DNA from: Leidyana gryllorum EB-2025a
Lineage: Eukaryota; Apicomplexa
Reading direction: 5' to 3'
Assembly (NCBI GenBank): GCA_048772705.1
Contig: JBLWGC010000033.1
Coordinates: 248,001 to 312,000 of the forward strand
Length of the DNA stretch: 64,000 bases
Shown: positions 39,194 through 49,789 of the stretch, piece after piece
Layout of the letters: each line of letters opens with the position of its first letter
How positions within the stretch are numbered: the stretch's first letter is position 1
The notes under the pieces: generated by a model
The model's database searches: none
What the model saw: the letters and a program-made list of their open reading frames with translations, nothing else
What the model was told of the DNA's origin: nothing
Translations under genes and position numbers: made by a program

Positions 39194-41451
39194 CTTGCCG
39201 TGGGCCAAAAAAAATTAAGACTCATCGGAACCACCAGTACAGTGATCTCATACCCACTCAGAGCTGCAATCTTATCGCTCCCCAACTGCAACTCCCGCCG
39301 TAACCAAATCACCACTTCTTCTAAGGCCTTCTGCGCAACGACCCAACCAATAATGAGCTGTGCAGACAGACACGATCTCCGTGCTCACCTGCATCGGTAA
39401 TTGACGATGATCCAATAAGTGAAACAGAACATTAGCCGTCTCCTGGGGCGATATCGCCGCGGCTACTTCGGATGGCGACAGAATCTGATAATCCCAAAAT
39501 AATACCCATTTCGCCTCCAAAACCGCCATACCAACAGGAAATGTTTGTAAACAGGGATCATATAATCGGCCGCTTCGGGGATAGGCGGCACACTCGTCTG
39601 AGACGGATCCCCTCCCGGCAACTTGACCGTCTTTGTTGTCTTCCGCTTCTCTGTCCCTGACAGCTTATCGCGGCTCGACCGCCGATGCGGCTGAGATATC
39701 CCGAACGGCAGATCGATAAAGTCGGGCACACTGACCAATCCCAGCTGATTAGCTGCGAAAAACCCGATACCTCGAGTCGTCTTGTACTCTGCGCGCGCCA
39801 TCAACAGCCGAATGATCGATCGATCGGGGCACAGCAGCCACAGCGTCACTCACTCAGCATCGGACTGTTCTTCAGCACACTCTCCAGCAAAGATTGACGC
39901 GTTTCATGATGAATCGGATCACCCACTCCGGTGTGTGCGTTCGATAGTTCAGGAGACACCATATGGTCCATCTCAGTTCCTGCGATGAAACCGTCGGAAT
40001 AATGGCCGCCACCGCCACTCACTCTGCCTCAGCTTCATTTTTTGATTTGCAATGATACGAGGGGCTTTCGTTTGGGCAGAGGCGGCGACCAGATTGGCAT
40101 TTTCCCCCAGCAGAGTATCCACATATTTGGTCACCGCTGCGTGCACTCGTTGATTCTCAGAAGACGATGCCATAGTGTGCATATGGGCTGAGAGAGACTT
40201 GGCCAACCCGACGCCCAATACTTCCTCGTGTGTGCCTCCTACATATATGGTAAAGTTGACCGCGGGGGAGGCGAGGGGCGAGTGCTCACGTTTTGGCAAT
40301 GGACGCGGCCCTTTGGAACTTCGTCGGCGATAGGCGAAACAAATGCTGTTGTTCCCAACAGTCGCAACTACACAAACATTGTGGGTGGGCACCATAATCC
40401 CGCTGGTCAGTACTACGCCCGAAGCAGCAAAAGCACTCGCAACTTCAGAGTTGCGGGTGGATGTGGCGATCCCGAAGAAACTCGTGGCAAAGTCTTCGAC
40501 CAATTCATTGTGAACAGTCTTGAGAGCGTCTCGGATGTGATCAGCGCTACGGAAAGTCTGAGACACGGCCTTTGATCGCGACGGATGGGATGCCGCGCCG
40601 TTGTCCATCGTAAAGGTCGACAACGTCGCCAACAGACGGCGCGCGAAATAGAAAGGCACCCAGTCAGCGAGAAAGCCACCCTCCGGACCGAAGCCTCGAC
40701 ATAATGCCCAAAACTTCAGTCCATACCATTGAGCTCCGGCACTGAAGAGCACAAACTGATTGGCCCCGGGAGGTCCACTGGAACACTCTTTTCAACGGCG
40801 GTTAGACCTTTGGCGGAGAGATTATTAGCCTACCCGAAGTCCCGCAAGTGGTCGCATGCACATTGAAATCCAGAAAGAAAGTACTCGGGAGCTGCCGCCC
40901 CGGCGCAGTCACTGCTTCGAGGGGTCGACGCTAAAGCGGTTGATGGAAGAGGGGAGTCTGCGCTAGGCAGCGTCGCATACCGAAAAAGGACCGCAAGCCG
41001 ACGTTTGCTGACGGAAGGAACCAAAGACACAATAGGAGCCGTCGTGCTGATCAAAGGCGAAAGCGTTTCGGAGGAGATCAGCCTACGGATTACAGATGGA
41101 CAATGCCTGCCGTCGTCTTACATAGGTTGGATTCTTGGGCACTGGCGGGATGTGAGAGGGTAGGGGAGAGGACTCGGGAGATCCAGGGGGCTGCTGTGAG
41201 GGAGGTTGAGAGGGAGGTGGTTGGGTGGCCGTTCGAGCGTGTTGAAGGCGTTGCAGTAAACCCGAAGCATTGCTGATAGCTTGCTCGACTACGGAAGGTA
41301 CCCGGTCGGCAGGGCCAGCAGGTTCGATTCCTGTAGCTTGTGGGGGTGGTGTCTCGGGCGCTAGTGGCACAGCTGTGGGTACAATGGTCTGACTTGGGTC
41401 ACCCGTAAGGGCTGAGAATAATGTGTCGTCCAATAACCACTCATCTTTCAT
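39190..41451 (-). CDS. PP2C-family protein with lost catalytic residues (putative pseudophosphatase)
   Basis: Nine exons (minus): 41451-41122, 41082-40981, 40930-40834, 40787-40290, 40238-40023, 39979-39854, 39788-39532, 39484-39389 and 39357-39190. Introns are 31-65 nt, all phase-consistent, giving 629 aa. The 31-nt intron may instead use a later acceptor at 39331. The spliced protein follows the PP2C order: FFLDFNVHATTCG where FDGHGG is expected; SGVVLTSGIM...VCVVATVGNNS for the GDSR strand; TTRGIGFFAANQLGLVSVPD for the SRxxGD strand; FLLILSPSEVAAAIS for the DGxWD loop; GYEITVLVVP for DNITVIVV. Every metal-binding Asp position visible is replaced, so phosphatase activity is unlikely. TAB1-like scaffold roles are known for such proteins. 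It diverges from the HAD gene by 25 bp. Confidence 0.65.
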
Positions 41452-41476
41452 AGGGCACAAAATCCAGTGATCAAAA

Positions 41477-42406
41477 ATGGTCCTCCCAGTACTAGCTATT
41501 GACGTGGATGAGGTGCTCGCTCAGTATCTCTATAGTGAGTTGCTCTCTCACTTCTCTGCCAATACCATTGCAGGTTGTAATGAATGGCATAACCGCATGT
41601 TTAACACCCATTATACATTAAGCGACTACAAATCGTGAGTCTCGCACACGTGTGTGTGTGTGTGTGTATGTGGGAGCCTGTCCAACATTCTGTGCGACTG
41701 CAGCTATACGTTCTGTGAAACGTGGGGATGCTCAGACGATGAAGCGCGGAAGCGCGTGTATGGTGAGTGGTAGTGCACGCGAGCGGGTGACGTCACATTG
41801 CCGGACAGCTTTCTATAAGTCTGCCGAGTTTGAGAACCTTCCAGTGGTGCCAGGGGCCATCGAAGCCGTGGAAGCGCTCTCAAAGTACTTCACACTCGTA
41901 GTCGTGACCTCGCGACAAGAGTTCATCCGAGATGTCACGATCAAATGGTTGAATTCCCATTTTGGCCCAACACGCTTCAAAGAAGTGCTCTTTGGAAACG
42001 TATGGGTTCCCGAGGCTGGAGCCAAGCGGAGGTCAAAAGGAGAGATGTGTAAATCGGTAAACGCAATCGCCCTCATTGACGATCTCCCGTGTTATGTTTA
42101 CGACGTCGCCCAAGTAAGTTACAACGGCTTCTGCTGGCCCTATCAGCTGTGTATCAGAGAGGCATAATTCCCATACTCTTCGACCGAGATGGGGCACAGG
42201 GCTGGTCAAAGATACCGTCTGCCCGAATTCCAATGATACCAAACCTTAACATATGTCGCTCTTGGGAGGAAGTGGTCCAAGTCTGTCAACCATTGAGACA
42301 ACCCGAAGAGCAACTGATGCCGATCAACTCGGCTGACGCGGAGGAGAAGAGAGAAGAAGCCCCCGTGGCTGAACCCAAGGAGACCATTGAAGTCAGAGCA
42401 GTTTAG
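41477..42406 (+). CDS. HAD-superfamily 5'-nucleotidase-like protein, copy A
   Basis: Exons 41477-41534, 41574-41634, 41704-41762, 41809-42113 and 42158-42406 (introns 39, 69, 46 and 44 nt) give 243 aa in one frame. The HAD motifs of the 5'(3')-deoxyribonucleotidase-like group are present: AIDVDEVLA (nucleophile Asp), EWHNRMFNTHYTLSDY, VVTSRQEF (motif 2) and ALIDDLPCYVYDVA (motif 4). These enzymes remove phosphate from nucleotides or related small molecules; substrate unknown. A charged Glu-rich tail follows. The second intron contains a (TG)n run. The next gene is a clear tandem duplicate starting 28 bp downstream. Confidence 0.8.
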
Positions 42407-42434
42407 ACTACTGCTTTGTCAGAAAAAATTCGTC

Positions 42435-43227
42435 ATGCGACCTGTAATAGCCGTTGACTGCGATGATGTGCTCTGCCGCTACAAAGAGAGGCTTTGTGAT
42501 TGGCGGAATGCTCAAAGTGGATCCAGTTGGGCTGTGACAGACTGTCCTTAGTAAGTGAATCCCTATTCTTTTTTCATCAACAAGCTCCCTCAGCTTCAGT
42601 ATAACTGACCATTGGAATGTTGAACTGGATGACGCCTACAAAATCATCGATGGTACACACTATCTTTTCTCCCTTGACGTGTGCCAATCCCGCCATCCTC
42701 ATCAGATTTCTTTCATTCACCTGAAATCGAGAATCTGGAAGTCATCCCGGGAGCAGTGGAAGCTCTGAGGGTCCTCAGTCAGTATTGCGATATCTATGTG
42801 GTCACGAGCCGCCAGAGCTGGACAGAGGAGCTCACCATCAGATGGATCAAGAAGCATTTCGGTGAAGACATCTTCAAAGGTTACTTGTTTGGCAACGCGT
42901 TTGTCAAGGGGGAACCATCCAGGACGAAGAGTACTATGTTGAAGGAGATAGGTGCTTTGACTCTGATAGATGATCAGGCCCATCATTTGATTGATGCAAT
43001 CAATAACGCCGTAAGTGGAACCGATTCTGGTGGGGCGGCGCCTTATATATATGATGGGATCTGTGCAGGGTGTAAAACGGCCTATTCTGTTCAATTGGGC
43101 ATCGCGGCACCCCTGGGCAAGACTGCCATCTGATGCCGATGGCCAAGCCATTGCACTTTGCACTTCCTGGGAACAGATCGTCGCCGAGGTCATGAACATC
43201 ATTGGTGTCTTATCTCAACAGATCTGA
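42435..43227 (+). CDS. HAD-superfamily 5'-nucleotidase-like protein, copy B
   Basis: Exons 42435-42550, 42594-42652, 42706-43010 and 43069-43227 (introns 43, 53 and 58 nt) give 212 aa. Motifs: AVDCDDVLC (nucleophile), VVTSRQSW and TLIDDQAHHL. The last two introns fall at the same codon positions and phases as the last two of copy A (phase 1 before the FF/FY-KS/HSPE segment, phase 0 after the motif-4 helix), and both copies have a 305-nt third-from-end coding block, which proves common descent. Copy A has an extra intron near its start. The stop lies inside the last exon of the protease on the other strand (18 bp overlap). Confidence 0.8.
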
Positions 43228-45284
43228 AGCGTGCTCCAAGTCTTCAAAGTTGGGATACGTGGGCGGCCCATTCTGTGCTGGAGCTTGAACCGTCACAGAC
43301 GGATCATCAGCCCGATGATGGGCATCCGGCATCGTTTCCCAACTGTGCGCTGCGCCACCGATCACTGGATCGTAGGGTATCCTTGAAGTACTTTTCGCAA
43401 CCACAGCAATCAATGCCCCAACGACTGACACTCCAATACCGCCACCAATGATCCATGAAACTATTGTAAAGAAACAAACATTACTTCCCTCCAAGGAACT
43501 TACGTCGACTCGGATCACGATACGCGGAACCGCTGCCAGCACCCACAGTTTGCCCTCCGCCGGCATTGATATATGGCAACACTTTGTGGCTTGTCCAACT
43601 CCACAACTGACTGTCGTTGACCAGTGACGGAGGCAGTTTATTCATCGATTGTGGGTCACCCCCGGATGCGGGCATATTGACAAGATGATCTGCGAGGCAC
43701 ACGTGTGTGTTTTTGGTAACAGATCACAGTGTTTATGACTCACCACGCGCTTGTATGTAATCGTCCACAGCGGCTCCAACGACTCCAGAGTCCTGCTGCG
43801 GGGGTTCGGGACGTTGATAGGCATTGTGGGGCGGACATTCGGCTGATACGAATCCAATGTAACTATTATCGCGATCGAAAATGACCTCCTTCTTCTTCAT
43901 GAAACTCATGCCCAATATCGTCTGCTTCCGACGATTGTTCTCGATTGCAGAGCACCAAACTCTGGATAATCAAATGTCAGGATGAGTGAGTTAATGATGG
44001 CTGCCTTACCGCTCAGTTTTTCTGAACAACCACGATTCCGCTGCCCATTCGACAACTCCTCCGTTTCTGATTGGGAGGTCTCGATGTGCCAGACTTTGGA
44101 CCTTACCCGAATTCTACGTAGAAGCTTGGGATACGAGCGAGATACTCCGCAACAGGTACACTTTCGTCTTTGAAATGGAAACACACAAGATCGGACTTGC
44201 CGCGGACACATTGTCCGGCTCGTTTATTGGGGTCGGAGATAGCATTGTTAGAATTGCACAAATCGACAAGTTCTCGGGCCAGGGTGTGGTAGATGTCATT
44301 GGGAAAGTAGGAGTAAGTAGTTCCGGAATCAACCAAAACATCCCCAAATCCGCCTTGAACGAGTACTTTAGCTCCAAGGCTTATTCTAGCGAGATCAATG
44401 GAGTAAGCAGAGTCACTGATCAATTTCACCCAGACAATCTCGGGTGTGGGACCTCTACCATTGTGGGCAATTTGCGGGGCCTGTACATTTTGGCCTCGTA
44501 GAAACTGACGGAACCAACCACCCAGGGCCATGTTGGTTTGCGATGTGGGATGGGAAAAACTCGCTTTGTGATAGGAGTTGTTGTATCCGCCCACCGAGAG
44601 GAGACCGCCATCTTCGGCGACACACAAAGAGAAGACTTTGCTGTTCACTTCTCGGGAGTTCATCAGCACATCCATCACTGTCGGTTGTCGCCCGCCCTTG
44701 GGAAACGATACCCCTAGAATACCGCTCGCTTGCTGCGTGGTAAATAGCACAGTTTCCCGCGTGTGGCATCCGATGTAGTCGTAAGTGACAAAGGTGTTGT
44801 GATCAACTTGATCACCCAACGCGATCTTATCGCTGAAGAAAAACCCTTCGATACTCGAGCCTTCGCTGTAGACTTGACTGTACAAACAGGTGTCCTTCTC
44901 GGAGGTTTTGCAGCTGCCTCTCGCCATACATCTCTTGTCATAGCACGAGTACCTCTCTGCCGTCCTGGATTGACTAATGTCAAACGGCTCATCCAGATGA
45001 TGACCACAATTACGCCCACAACCCGTACAGGAGAATCCCAACAAACTTGAACCAGAATCCAAAATAACAGATTGTCTTCGGGGAGGAGTTCCAACCAGCA
45101 CGTCTATAAAGTAGTAGGCAAAGTCATTTATTGACCCATATAAGGGTGCCACTTGCAGCCGTCGCGGTTCCCATTCGGATGCTAATCGCCTCCCAGGAAA
45201 CGCTCCCACACAAGGAGAATCAGCTTCATGATGATAGTACGCCCCTAAGACTCCGACTAACCCTCGCGCCAGCCACCACCTCAT
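43210..45284 (-). CDS. Plasmepsin V/ASP5-like membrane-anchored aspartyl protease
   Basis: Exons (minus): 45284-44107, 44066-44010, 43961-43744, 43689-43504 and 43460-43210; introns 40, 48, 54 and 43 nt, giving 629 aa. A hydrophobic N-terminal leader, two pepsin-type active-site motifs (ILDSGSSLLGF and VLVDSGTTYSYF), a Cys-rich nepenthesin-like insert after the first (CTGCGRNCGHH, EGSSIEGFFFSDKIAL) and the C-terminal TILGMSFMKKKEVIFDRDN are all visible. A C-terminal transmembrane helix (WIIGGGIGVSVVGALIAVV) follows. This layout is that of plasmepsin V/ASP5, ER or Golgi proteases that process exported effectors in apicomplexans. Equivalent function here is inference. Both active sites read DSG. 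Confidence 0.88.
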
Positions 45285-45812
45285 TTTCCCCTCTTTTTTT
45301 CCACCCTATAAAACCCCCCTTCAGTTCCCCACTCCGATCCACCACGTCCAACACGAGCCTCCCTCCCCAGACTTTTGCCGACTCACGTTCAAACTCTCAT
45401 ACCCTTCAAATCTGCCGTCACATGCCCCAGCGGTCTTCTCAATTGACGTCTGCTGTCCCGATCTCCAGGGTCATGCCACTCGCCCGAAATCCCAATTGTC
45501 ACGTACCACAAGGCCTGCACAGACCTGTCGTCTGCCCTATCACAGCTAACATCTATATGTCGTTTCCGCCGGAAATGGCTAAAAGAAGGCTGTAGCACGA
45601 ACTAGGCGAGTCTGTGCGGTGTCTCAGTGCGTGCACACGATTTTACATCTTCATTTACACAGAGCCATCAAACTTGGTTGTAGACTGTTCGTAACCTTCG
45701 GTGGTATGATCTTGATTTGATAGTATTGTCCTGCATGCCAGCAGGTAGTCGATTGAGTGGCTAGATGAGGTAGCGTCGAATTCGTGGTTTGTATGTTAAG
45801 AAGACACTTCAT
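45285..45812. other. Intergenic region upstream of the protease; possible very small gene
   Basis: This 528-bp gap has a T/C-rich stretch and CTATAAAA near 45306 on the plus strand. About 115 bp further on, an ATG at 45422 opens a 57-codon frame ending at 45595 (MPQRSSQLTSAVPISRVMPL at the start). No homology is recognised, so I do not list it as a gene. The rest shows nothing. Confidence 0.4.
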
Positions 45813-47435
45813 TTACTCGAATGGTTGTCCTCTTCGTGCGAACTGCTTGCGTAGGATGAACCAACGGATGAGTAGTATTATAAGAATGACGACCAATGCT
45901 GCACAAATGAGCACTAGCGACAGGTAACCTATGTATTTGCCCAATGACCAGACATCGCGCACCACCGTTTCAATTCTGACGGGCAGAGTTGAAGTGATCT
46001 CTTCGTTTTGGTAGACGGGTCCCTTCTGTAAGTCTTCCCCATCATTGGGGAACCATCCACCTTGACCGTAATCCGCCCAGGCGTCAGTTTCTCCTCCCAA
46101 GTTATCTAAGAGCTCTTCCATTGCACAGCGGTTCTCTGGCCCCTCGACATTCACCACCATTGGGACGACTCTGACAGTTTGGCCCGCAGATTGGATAGCC
46201 TCGAGGGTGGCTTCATCAGCGGCGCCAGCTCGAGCATTACCAACGGCGATCATTACAATCACCTCTCCATCGAATCTATCCAGGTCATTATCGTATATTT
46301 TCTTCAAGCATTGCATGATGGTGAATGCTCCATCATCCGAGTCTTCTTCAGAGTCACAGCTGTCGAGAGGCGTTTGAGGGTGAGATGCCCGGCCATTCTC
46401 GTAGTCGCTGAGGCGCGGTCTATAGGGCTCTGTGAGCATTTGGCTCCTGAAGCGGGCGTTGTAGTTGAAGTTCTGGGTTGGGTCCAAGCGGCATTGGTCT
46501 GCGGCTGAACCGAACGGAATAAGTCGAACTTCAACCTGACCCGGGACCATCATCGATTGCACAGCCTTTCGAAGGGCGTTCCAGGAGAGGATCTCGTGTC
46601 CAGGGGTTCTGTGGCAGGTTTGATCTGTTGAAAGAGTTCCCACTCACCTCGCGAAGTCGGTAATAAAGTCGATACGTCGCGGGACATTGTCTGTCCACCA
46701 GTTCCGTTTGTGGCGGTGGGGGATATATCCGCAGAGCATTGCCTCATATGCACTGGCGATGGCATCGGTGTTGAGCTCATAACCAACTGGGAAGTGAGTG
46801 ACATGTAAGGCGGCCTCATAACCGAGGGAGGCGAAATATTCCCTCCATGTCTCTCTAACTTGAATTGTTGGAACGTCTCCATCACTGGCTGCTCCATCGA
46901 TGACTGTCTCGCTCGGGACGACGACAAGAAATTGGTTGAGATCTTGCGGATTGAGAGTGGCTGTTTCCGGTGGGGTGATAGCAAAGTATACAGCCCGCGT
47001 ATCCTCAGCCTCGAAAGCCGCCATCCGCTCTCGTTGTGCTGCAGTGCCCACCATGTTTGGCTCGGACTTTATATCATTGGGATCTTGGGTGCACGGCCCA
47101 CTAGTGCAAGTGGGTCGATCTTGGCAGAATCCAGCTGCGGGGACCTCATCGGTAGGGAATCCAGTGACATCAGTCCATCGCGACGTCTGTTCGTTGAAGA
47201 ATAGGTAAGAGAAGGTGGTTGGATCACTCGACGTCCAGGTGTTGTGGTAGAGATAACATCGGTTGTCATCGTTGAACTTCTCGATGCTAATGGTGGGCGT
47301 CGGTCCGTCAATAGGCCCGCCGTCTGCAGCGCATGGACCACGAAGCAACTCGCTTATCCTAGCCACAAGGCTGGTGGTCTGCCCAACCACCAATGAGGGA
47401 AGGGTTACCAGACTCAAAAAGATAGGACAACGCAT
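45813..47435 (-). CDS. Secreted single-pass membrane protein, possibly vWA-like ectodomain
   Basis: Exons 47435-46648 and 46608-45813 with a 39-nt intron (GTGAGT...CCACAG) give 527 aa. The first ATG (47435) opens a signal peptide (MRCPIFLSLVTLPSLVVGQ). The ectodomain has Cys-containing segments and NTWTSSDPTTFSYLF, then alternating strands and helices such as GEVIVMIAVGNARAGAADEA and VRVVPMVVNVEG, which recall the second half of a von Willebrand A fold, though I see no DxSxS metal site. A clear transmembrane helix (LVLICAALVVILIILLIRW) near the end leaves a ~15-residue basic tail. Family unknown. Its start is 48 bp from that of the divergent acyltransferase-like gene. Confidence 0.75.
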
Positions 47436-47483
47436 TTGCCACAAAATATAATCAATATATATATATTAGACGACGCAAGGCAA

Positions 47484-48506
47484 ATGTCTGTTCTGCAGAT
47501 ATGTTTGTTGATTCTCCTGATCTTTGCCAGTAAGCTTTGAGTGTGCACACTCCGCCCTCGATCTCTCCTTCTGCTTCTAGTCCTGCTCGTTGTGTGGGAT
47601 CGACTGCCCCCTCGCGTCGGCCTGCGACGCAAACTGGCCGTCGCCAGCTGGAACAAACCCTCCGATCCCACCATCTATGCCTCCTGTGACATTGATATCG
47701 AAAACGCACTCCAATTCATCAACTCTGTCAACCAATTGATCGCAACATCTGGCTACCAAGTACCTTTCAAAGTCACACTCACTGCCTTCTGTACCAGATG
47801 TGTCGCTCTCTGCATGGCCTCACACCCCCAAGTCAATGCCCGTCTCCTCCTTGGTAAACCTGTACAGCGACCCACTGTCGGCGTCTGTGTCTTAGCCTCC
47901 GTTGACGGCGTTAACAACGACGAACCCGCCGGACCCGATCCGGACCTCAGCCGTATACTAATTGACGAAGCAGACCACCAGACAATGGCCAGTACCGCAC
48001 TAAGGATTGAAAAGAAACTCGACTCCCTACGGTCTCGTACCGATGCTGAACAAGCGGCCTTACATTTGCTCCTATCTGTCTGCCCGCAACTCCTCTTACG
48101 TCCAGTCGTCAACTTGTTGGCCTGGGTCACTTCCTGTGCCGGACTGGGCGCACGCTGGATGAACCTCCGCCCACACCCCTTTGGCAGCCTGGTCATCACC
48201 AATGTTGGCACGTTCGGTGTCGATCAAGCCACAGTACCTCTCACAAGCTTCTGCCACGCCCCCACCTTCCTGTGTCTGGGAGCCGTACGCAAAGTCCCCA
48301 GAGTCGTGGAAGTCAACGGCAGAGATACCGTGGCCGTACGAAGAGTCATGAACGCTACCGTATCCTTCGATCATCGACTAGCTGACGGAGCCATCCTCTC
48401 GCGACTGTACTCACAGTTCCGCTCACTGGTGGAAAATCCCCAGAAACACTTCAACCCCACAGCCGAGGCTGTCCCCTATCCCCTCCCCATTAACGTAGAT
48501 AGCTAG
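47484..48506 (+). CDS. Free-standing 2-oxoacid dehydrogenase acyltransferase-like domain with N-terminal membrane helix
   Basis: Exons 47484-47529 and 47581-48506 (51-nt intron ending CTTCTAG) give 323 aa. The exon join creates a hydrophobic N-terminus (MSVLQICLLILLIFAILLVV). The rest matches the catalytic core of E2 acyltransferases: ALCMASHPQVNARLL, GVCVLASVDGV, GSLVITNVGTFGVD and the active-site DHRxxDG as SFDHRLADGAILSR. There is no lipoyl or subunit-binding domain, so it cannot act as a normal E2. The His and Asp of the active site are kept, so some acyltransfer from a CoA ester is conceivable. SLU7 begins 23 bp after its stop on the same strand. Confidence 0.78.
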
Positions 48507-48529
48507 AGAGTAATAGAACTTTTTTGCAC

Positions 48530-49715
48530 ATGGCCACACGCGAAACGCCTGTCGGCACCACGCGTGAAGACTTGAGACGCAAGAGAGAGCTAGAAGAAGC
48601 CAGGAAGTCCGGCCTTATCCCTGCCGAGAAGGATGAGGAAGGCCGAGACATCAATCCCCATATCCCACAGTATATCGCTCGAGCCCCATGGTATTTGAAC
48701 AATGAGCAGCCTTCACTCAAACATCAACGCCGGAGTGATCAACAAGCCCGCGAAGATGAGAGTCGGATAGCACAATGGTACTCACGAGGAATTATCAAAG
48801 AGAGCGCTGCTCAACCCCGCAAATTCAAGCCAGGCTCCTGCCAAAACTGTGGGGCAACTACCCACAAGGCTGTGGACTGTTTAGAAAGACCTCGAGCTAA
48901 GGGGGCAAAGTGGACCGGAAAGGATATCGCGCCCGATGAGTATATACCAACCGAACAAATCGCTGAATTCGAAGCCAAAAGGGATCGTTGGGGAGGCTAT
49001 AATCCCGACACTTTCACTCAAATTGTAGAAGAATATCAACAAATTGAGGATGAGCAGAAGAAAAGGGCTGCCGAACAACAACCAGCCGAGGCTCCCAAGA
49101 AGAAACGGAGACGGACCAATGATGATGATAATGATAATGCATCTTCGTCAGAAGATGACGACTCGTCCAGTAGCGAAACAGAAGGCGGAGCTGATACCAA
49201 AATCAAAGATTTCGATGTCAGCAACGCGCCTGTCGGTACCAAAGATGACCGCACTCGAACTACCACCCGCAACTTGCGAATCAGGGAGGATAAAGCAAAG
49301 TATCTCATTAATCTGGATCTCGAGTCAGCCTTCTATGATCCAAAAACTCGCTCTATGAGAGGGGATCCCACCAAGGGCTTGTCCGAGGATGTCAGACAAC
49401 GGATCATTTATCGGGGAGATAATGCCATCCGCAATACGGGTGAAACTGGATTGGTGCGCGAGTACGACACCTTCGCGTGGGACGCCTATAAGCATGGGCA
49501 AGAAATCCATCGACAGGCCCATCCTACTCAGTTAGAGTTGACATATAAAGAGCAGAAGAAAAAGCGAGAGGTAAGCGCAAGCTCCAATACTGTTGTGTAC
49601 TCTATCTTCTTCACAGGCAATCAACGTAGAGCTCCGTAACGAGCTGCTGAACAAGTATGGCGGCGCTGAATACCTCCAAGTGCCCCAGGATCTCCAGCCG
49701 GAGAAGGAACCATGA
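48530..49715 (+). CDS. SLU7: Pre-mRNA splicing factor SLU7
   Basis: SLU7 acts in the second splicing step, positioning the 3' splice site. Exons 48530-49570 and 49617-49715 (46-nt intron GTAAGC...TTCACAG) give 379 aa. Family hallmarks: EEGRDINPHIPQYIARAPWY, PSLKHQR, the CCHC zinc knuckle CQNCGATTHKAVDC, the ERPR and DRWGGYNPD motifs, TTRNLRIREDKAKYL, FAWDAYKHGQEIHRQAHPTQ and the KYGG near the end. It stops soon after KYGGAEYL, shorter than metazoan forms. Start is the ATG at 48530, 23 bp after the previous stop. Confidence 0.96.
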
Positions 49716-49789
49716 TGTGAGCTCACACCGCACACACGTGTTTGGGCGCGCGGAGACATCTATATCAGTAATCCTTTGTTTTCAAGCGG

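Noticed and set aside
41320-41345. tRNA T-arm-like sequence GCAGGTTCGATTCCTGTAG
   Set aside because: No D-arm, anticodon arm or acceptor stem fits around it, and it lies in the first coding exon of the pseudophosphatase.
45422-45595. 57-codon frame after a CTATAAAA sequence
   Set aside because: Too short and without homology; the TATA-like word could be chance.
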